From contig JACCLO010000001.1 of the NCBI GenBank assembly GCA_029448655.1, positions 1,426,001 to 1,490,000 on the forward strand: DNA of 64,000 nt, written 5' to 3'. A program made the position numbers and the translations under genes. Source of the stretch: Wolfiporia cocos. Its lineage: Eukaryota; Basidiomycota; Agaricomycetes; Polyporales; Phaeolaceae. The stretch's first letter is position 1; the number at the start of each line of letters is the position of its first letter. Shown piece by piece: positions 57,388 through 64,000 of the stretch. Below the pieces are notes generated by a model. It was given only the letters and a program-made list of their open reading frames with translations, did no database searches and was not told the DNA's origin.

Positions 57388-60345
57388 TTTCGTCTGTGGT
57401 CTTGCTGTTGAGGTGAGCTCCAGATGATCCAGCCTTTTATGCTTTTCGATACAGGACCCCGGAAGGGTTTCACAAAATGAGTACGGAAACAAAGTACAGA
57501 CCACTGCATGCAGGTCATGAGCTTGCTGCAACGTAATTGACGTGCGTTAGATCGGACAATAGGTGTGCCCCTGAGCAAAAAGCCAGCGTCCATTGGGAAC
57601 GAGCTGGTCAAATGGTTTTCATCGGTAGCTCTAGTACAAGCATCAGTCGCCGATGAACCATCAGCTTAGTCTCGATGTTCTGATCCGTCACAGAGGAAGC
57701 GATGCGGCAAAGGCACAATGTCATGCCCGCCAAATGTAGCCTCTCTCCAACGGCCAATGTGCTCGGCTGACTGACCCTGAAGACGGCTTCAGTGAATGAC
57801 ATGACTGGGATATCCTTTGATCAAGTGGAGCTTCAGCCGCCGCAGGGGATCTCCATTGAGACGCGTAGGCTGCAATGCGAGTCCTTTTGTAAACGCTTCG
57901 AGACATGGCTGGATAGCTCTCGACTTACATGTGGTCTCAGCGTCCTCGTGGCTCAGGACAAAGTAGAGGGCCGCGAAAGGCTTTGTTGGTGACAATGCTC
58001 ATTTGTACACAAATAGTATATTCCAGCATTGCTTGGATTGGTGGCACCCTGACATATCACTTTTGATAATATAGGATTCTTGGAGTTTATCCTTGAGATG
58101 ACTTGAGCATAATGTGATTATGCGGAGGCCAGGACTTACTACCAATGCTCGCTTGGTGAGAGTGTTAACAGTTCTTCGATCTTACTGCGTAGTAGTCGTA
58201 CCTATTGCGGCAAAGCAATCAATTATGAAAAGAAGCAAGAAGGTAGGGGTTAGACAGGCGGAATGTTCCAACTGCTGACGTGCAGCCAATACACACAGCA
58301 CCGTCCGCTCCTAACAAGTGGCGACGCGAACAGCGGAGCAGAAGGCGTACTATTCAACGGGGATTATACGCAGAACGGCGGTATTCCAGAACGGAAGCTG
58401 GCCTTGAGCCTAGGCAGGGATGCCAGGTTAGCACACGGTGTACATAGGAGCTGATGCCAGTACGATTTGTGACGATACGAATCATTCGCCACAATGCCTA
58501 CACTCGTCATCGTCATAGTAGAGACATCGGGAGTATTAGACTTTAGTTAGTGACGTGCCTATCTATTCAAGGTTTTCTTCACGTGAACGTGAGTGGGCCT
58601 AGTTCCAAGTTGACACTGCATCCCAGCGGCCTAACCGCGGACGGCCGGAAGAATTGCGCTCCATCAACACCGAGACTGTCGTTGATGAATTGACACACGA
58701 CAGGTAGCCATATGGTTCTAGATGATCTGAGTCAAGGATGTACCTTGCGGGACACCTGTGGAGAAAACTTTGGGGCATACGTTGGAAGTATCATCACAGG
58801 CACGAGGCTCCGCCCGCTCATCAGAATATAGCCGCCATGACAGGGGCAGTCGGAGTCGGGGAGCCTGTCCACAGACCATTGATTCATGCATGCCTGAAGC
58901 GTTGACTTGAGGGCGGAGGGAAGCCATCCCTAAAGAAAACTGTCGTACTTACTTGGCTTTCTCAGAATACTAACAGATACCTGTGTTGTACCACTTGGCT
59001 CATGGTTTTGAGCTCAGATCTACTTGGCTTTTTGAACAGGCGATAGCAGCATCAACGCTGAGACGAAACTCTTCTCAGCCGCGACCCGGCACCACAACGT
59101 GATGTCTTCGACTGCGAAGCGAATGTTCGCAGGCCCGGCTCACTGTTATCGTTGAAATGACCCAGATATGTAAGCCGTGTGGCAGACACAGTGGCAACGC
59201 CCGCTTCCTGCCCGGACGACGCCAGCATTGATTTCTGATCTAGACAGTGGCTATGTCCCTATAATTTGATTAGGGAGGCCATGAGGAGCATGTACGTACG
59301 GGCACGCATTCGCTGCGATCCGATTATATCGAACACGGTCAATAGGGCGTAGTTGTAAGACAGCGCGACCTGAATTCAACATTGAGCTGGCAGGATCTTG
59401 CCAGCACAAGCATCAGACGCAACGAGCAGGCACCAGGCTGACTTCAGTGGGTTTGAAATAGCTTCGAAGTCATTGCGGCATCAATCAACACTTACCGTCT
59501 CAGTTCTCATACTCTTGTGTCCGGCGTGCTGTGGCCATAGCCGTATCAGCTCGTCTGCTGCAAAACTCGCATGGAGGATAACATGCTCTCGTGCACAACA
59601 TTACAGGTAAGTCCAACTAGCTTCAAGTCTGCTTACGGATCAATAACCGTCTATCTTGTATTTCAAAGCGGAGCACGGGAATCCAGACATCTCGAGCGGA
59701 TAATACATAAGCAGCGCGCAGCTCAGCTACCAGCCGAGCCGCTTACCTCGAAGAATGTACCCAAGCTAGTTCAGGGATCATAGAAAAGTTCGATTTGCGG
59801 GTGTTCGAAACTCAGCACCAGCTTATTGAAGGAATCACCGCGTCTTGAAGCTTCTTCCTCAGCCAGGCTCATCGATGATCGCTGAAGAGTAGTATATGTG
59901 AAATTCGCATCATAAGTTCGCATCAGAGCAAGGCCATATAGCAATCAAAATAAATAAGGGCCGGGAGTGCACGTCGTAGAGGTTGGGTGTAGTAGTGCCG
60001 AGATCATATTGGTGAAGTGCTAATACGCCGCGCGCAATAGAGCACGCATGTCCATGTTGTCATCTTATAACGAGCTCTAGCTGAGATTCTTCTTACACGA
60101 TCCATCGGTACTGGGGAATAGTACAAGACCCACGCTCTGAATCTGATAGCAGCGTTTTGACACTGCGACGCCCTGACCATTCACAAATAGTATAGGGCTC
60201 AGACAGCAGCTCGAACTGTCTCTTCATTCACAAGTCTGCTCGCGAGTATCGCTTGACAACGCCATACTAAATACTGACTCCAACGGTGTCTTAACCCCGA
60301 TTCTGCTCATACCGACTCTGGTATGCTCTCATAGGTTCACGCATA
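57388..60345. other. 3-kb intergenic region, no convincing gene
   Basis: Short open frames only. One on the minus strand at 58927-58718 is Cys-containing but has no signal peptide or family motif. The left end is the Cys-rich gene's promoter and the right end the COG3 promoter. Confidence 0.4.
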
Positions 60346-63300
60346 ATGGCCTCCAGCACTGCGTCAAAGCGTGCACTTGCTCCAACATCTCTCACGCCGT
60401 ATGCGAAACCTATTATCACTGTAGAAGAATGGGAGGCGAAAGCACCACTTGGCGACGTCGAGACACGCTCCGTGGCTCTTGTCAAAGCAGCTAGCGAGCG
60501 AGCGGCCCTGCCTCCCAAGGTGCGTACGTCCGTCACCGTGCATCGTAGACCGCCGACAACGACACTCCAAGTTCAGCATAGACGAGCCTGGCTCGTCCTC
60601 GCGCCCTGCTACACCCACGGCGCGCAACCGCGAGAAGCTTGGGCTGGGATCGCGTCCGGGCACGCCCAGCGCGCGCCACCCCGCTGCGCACGCGTTGCAT
60701 CCGAAGCAGCCGATACAAACCCCCCAGCAATTCTACGACTGGTTCGCACTCATCGATCGCTCGGTTGCGCATAGCCAGGAGGCACACTTCCGTACGCACC
60801 TAGAGAACGTCTCGGAGCACCTAGAGACTTGCGACGGCCTTATACAGAGGATCGACGAGGTCGATGCGGCTATTGGGAGCATGCTCAAGGAATGGCGTGT
60901 CGTGGAGGAAGGTGGGAAGAACTTGAAGGATGCGTGCGAGGAGCTGCTTGACGAACGGGTATGTTCACGCGTTTTCTGTAAATAATCGACCCTCATATAT
61001 ACTGGCAGGAACGGTTGCTGAGCATGACTGAAGCAATAAACGAACGCTTGGAATACTTCCAGGAGCTTGAGCACGCCACGCGTCTGCTCAACTCTCCCGG
61101 CGACTCGCTCGTCCTGCAAACTGACTTCCTCTACATGGTCGAACGTGTGGATATATGCATCGACTATTTGAAGGCGCATGTATGTGCTACTTGCTAGCGC
61201 CTAACTGTTACCTCACGGAATTCGCAGCGGCACTTCAGAGAAGCAGATATATACCTCCTGCGCTATCAGCAATGCATGACGCGCGCTATGACGCTCATCA
61301 AGATGTATTTCGTTGGCTCATTGAAGGCCCTCACAGCAGATGTGACCAAGCGCATATCTGAGAAGGTCCGAATACATTCAACTTCAAGCTTTCACCCCCT
61401 CTGATCAATTGAAACAGGATGTTTCTGCTACCGCTCAAATGCACTTACTATATACCCGCTTTTATACAGTCTCGGCGCAACTTGCCCCTCTCTTATCAGA
61501 GATCGAGCGTAGAGCAACAGCACACCCTGAAGAGCTTTCATCTTTGTTGTCAGAATGCCACAGTGCCTACTTTGCCGCGCGCAAGGCGCTCCTAGTGAAT
61601 CGGCTCATGGAGGAGATCAAGGGACTTGATCCTGCTCGGACTGAACTCGTCGAGCTGGTATGTTGCAGGTTGTTATATGTAGTTGATTACTGAAAAGCGG
61701 AGTTTAGACGAGATCAGGTTGCAGCTACCTCAAGCAGCTGTGCACCGACGAGTTCAGCCTCTTCCGTGCGTTCTTTAACTCCGGTGAGGAGCAGCTCTAG
61801 TATGTTCTGTCCATCCTTGAAGTGTCCTACATCCTGCATGTTTACGTGATATAGCCAATATTTAGAGAACCTGTGCGACTACCTCTACGACGACCTTCGC
61901 CCGCGTATTTTACACGAACCGCGCCTCACCGCGCTCTGCGAAGTCTGCACTGTCCTTCAAGCGCTGATGGTCCTCGACGTCCCAACTCTCCCAGATGACG
62001 AGGAAGAAGACGAAGAAGAGGCTATCGCCGCGCCAAACACGGAGATCCTGAATCTCGACCTCCAGCAGCGGCCCGTGCGCGGAGGGCGCCGCGGCCTGCG
62101 CGCACTACAGATTAGCCACTTGCTGCAGATGGTGCTGCAGGACGCGCAGACTCGGCTCTTCTTCAAGGCGCAGGCAGTCATACAGTCGGATATTCGGTAC
62201 TACGTGCCAAAGGCTGAGGATCTGGCGTATCCCGACAAGCTGATATGTGAGTGCAGCTGGCTCGGAAATGAGTGGAGGGTTTGGAAATAATTATACACGC
62301 ATCTGCAGCTGCGCGGAAGCCGGTCTCGGGGCTGGAGATGAAGGAGAAGGAGAGCGTTAGTCAGCTGTTCCAGCTCAAGTCGCTCGACAAGCAGGATACC
62401 TGGTATCCTACGTTGCAGAAGACACTCTGGGTGCTCTCGCAACTGCATGACTTTGTGAATGTACGTGCCTCTTCAAGCCGTATCTTTCCGCGTTCCTCAT
62501 GAGATGCCTTTGCTTTCAAACAGCCTGCAATCTTTGACGATATCGCGCGTGAGGCGCTGAACTTGTGTCGTCAGTCGCTGATGAACGCAGCCGAGACGCT
62601 GAAGTCGAAGAATCCGCCGACGTCGACGCTGGACGGACAACTCTTCCTCGTGCGCCACCTTCTCATTTTGAAGGAGATGACGCAGAACCTGGACTTGAAA
62701 ACGGAAAACCCTGAGCGGAAGATCGACCTGTCGGGAGTCACAGGTGCGCGCCCTCCATTCGCGGCTGGAAAGTTCATCCTTTGATCGTTTGGTACAGAAA
62801 CCCTGGCATCGATGCTTGGCAGGACGACATCCCTAATGCCATTACCAAATGCGCTGTGGACGACGCTCGGGATGCCACGCGATGAGAATATGGTGGACGT
62901 CCGACTTGTAGGTCCATCCATGTTTCCACTTCCCAGCTGAGTCGAGGGCTGCTCTTGTGTCATCCAGGGAATAGACCACGAACTCAAGCGCGCATGTGAA
63001 GAGCTCATCACGTCCTGCGCGGAACCAGTCTGCGCCCCACTCCGCGCATGGAACGAGCGCGTCCGTGCCTACCGAGCCGCGGCACCCACTCCCTCCAAAT
63101 CGCTAAGCGATGCGTCCGCCCCTTCCTTGAATCGTACGCTTTCTTCCTCGAGCACGACCGCGGCATCAGCTGCGCCAGGTGCTGAGCTCAAGCAGCCGAT
63201 CACGAGCCAGCCGTGGGCCACAACCGATGCGGTCTCTGCTCTGTCTACTGCGTTCCATGGTTCATGTGCGACGGAGCTACGTGCGGCGATTGGACGGTTG

Positions 63301-63522
63301 CGGCTGTATCTTGAGGACGAACGCACCGTGAACGTGCTGGTAGGGCTCGTGCAGGAAGAGATCAGGGACGCGTGGTCCGAGTGGCGTGCTGTCGTTAAAG
63401 AGGTATATGGGAGTGGTGGTGGGGAGGTGAATGTGGACACGGAGGATGACATCAAGGCGATGCTGCAAGGCGCTTGCGACGAGAACAACGGACCAAACAC
63501 GGCGGGTACTTCGACTTCATGA
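60346..63522 (+). CDS. COG3: Conserved oligomeric Golgi complex subunit 3
   Basis: Lobe A subunit of the COG tether, which captures retrograde vesicles at the Golgi (yeast Sec34). Eleven exons fit with every phase matching: 60346-60519, 60572-60958, 61009-61179, 61228-61365, 61418-61657, 61708-61799, 61855-62246, 62309-62460, 62524-62743, 62798-62907 and 62968-63522, giving 876 aa. Family landmarks run in order: QFYDWFALIDRSVAHSQEAH, HLENVSEHLETCDGLIQRID, LEYFQELEHATRLLNSPGD, LVLQTDFLYMVERVDICID, IYLLRYQQCMTRAMTLIKMY, LLSECHSAYFAARKALLVNR, EEIKGLDPARTELVELTRS and LCDYLYDDLRPRILHEPRL. A basidiomycete-type Pro/Ser-rich insert sits near residues 60-95, and an acidic loop (PDDEEEDEEEAIAA) in exon 7. 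The last exon holds a disordered Ser/Ala-rich segment before a helical end. The length is close to other COG3 proteins. Confidence 0.94.
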
Positions 63523-64000
63523 GCGCTCGTACGCCGTTAAAGCCCCAATACATGTTTGTTTTGAGGCTACGCATCACTGAAATAATGAAAGTCTGTACTT
63601 TGTAAACGCAACTCGACTAACCGTAACCCAGGATCCAGCCCTTCGGTTTGAGTAATTCGTCAAAGTCTCCCTCGACAGCTACCCAAACTTTGTGCTATGA
63701 GTTGGTTCAGTGCGTCATGTGCCATTTGCAAGATTCCGTGACAAGCGAAGTATCTGGCGACCTTTCTGTACATCGTTACTGTTCCACATCCTGCACTGAT
63801 GGTCTGCGTTCGCGAGTAGCTTCTTGTCTGTTCAGAAAGAGCATGGAACAAATTGATGAGTAGTTACGTTGCCGTTGTTGACATAAATCCTCTAGCTGAG
63901 TCAATCGCCAGTGTGCGTAATAATCGATGGCAACGATTGGAAGCCCATTCTTGGCGGTTCATGATTCCAAGGATGTGGCGGCGGAATAGACCGACACGGT
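63523..64000. other. 3' flank of COG3, no gene seen
   Basis: The last 478 bp contain only short frames. An AT-rich stretch with AATAATGAAAG at about 63580 may serve as the COG3 polyadenylation region. Confidence 0.4.

Overview
The window is nuclear DNA from a filamentous basidiomycete, most likely an Agaricomycete such as a polypore. The evidence is dense short introns (mostly 50-65 nt, GT-AG), compact intergenic spacers next to long gene-poor stretches, and proteins typical of this class: a DUF6533-type membrane protein, a 'QISDGVAG'-type secreted protein and cysteine-rich small secreted proteins. Exon boundaries were worked out by hand from splice signals, reading-frame phase and family motifs. 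No RNA or database evidence was available.

Layout. 1-7.4 kb is a housekeeping block: an Ariadne-type RBR ubiquitin ligase (minus, cut by the left edge), a lysyl-tRNA synthetase with two possible in-frame starts, and an Hsp110/Sse1 chaperone preceded by a heat-shock-element-like array. 8.5-10.2 kb holds a putative single-pass membrane protein. 13.5-24.3 kb holds intronless FGAM synthase (purine synthesis), the GATOR2/SEACAT subunit MIOS/Sea4 (TORC1 signalling) and the kinetochore DASH subunit DAM1. 27.0 kb carries a tiny secreted protein. 30.57-32.46 kb is a head-to-tail array of three Helitron-like elements, the first of which contains a 22-bp minisatellite. 33.8-35.4 kb holds a DUF6533-type membrane protein and 38.8-40.3 kb a disordered protein of unknown function. 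40.3-49.4 kb has no convincing gene. 49.4-57.4 kb holds the ER SNARE USE1, the splicing-associated G-patch protein SQS1 (divergent from USE1) and two secreted proteins. 60.3-63.5 kb holds COG3, a Golgi tethering subunit.

The genes are mostly unrelated single-copy housekeeping genes, so no operon-like pathway is implied. USE1 and COG3 both act in Golgi-ER retrograde traffic but lie 10 kb apart. The most unusual features are the tandem Helitron-like array with its minisatellite, the leaky-scanning arrangement that could send one LysRS to both cytosol and mitochondria, and the palindrome with an overlapping upstream ORF at the FGAM synthase start.
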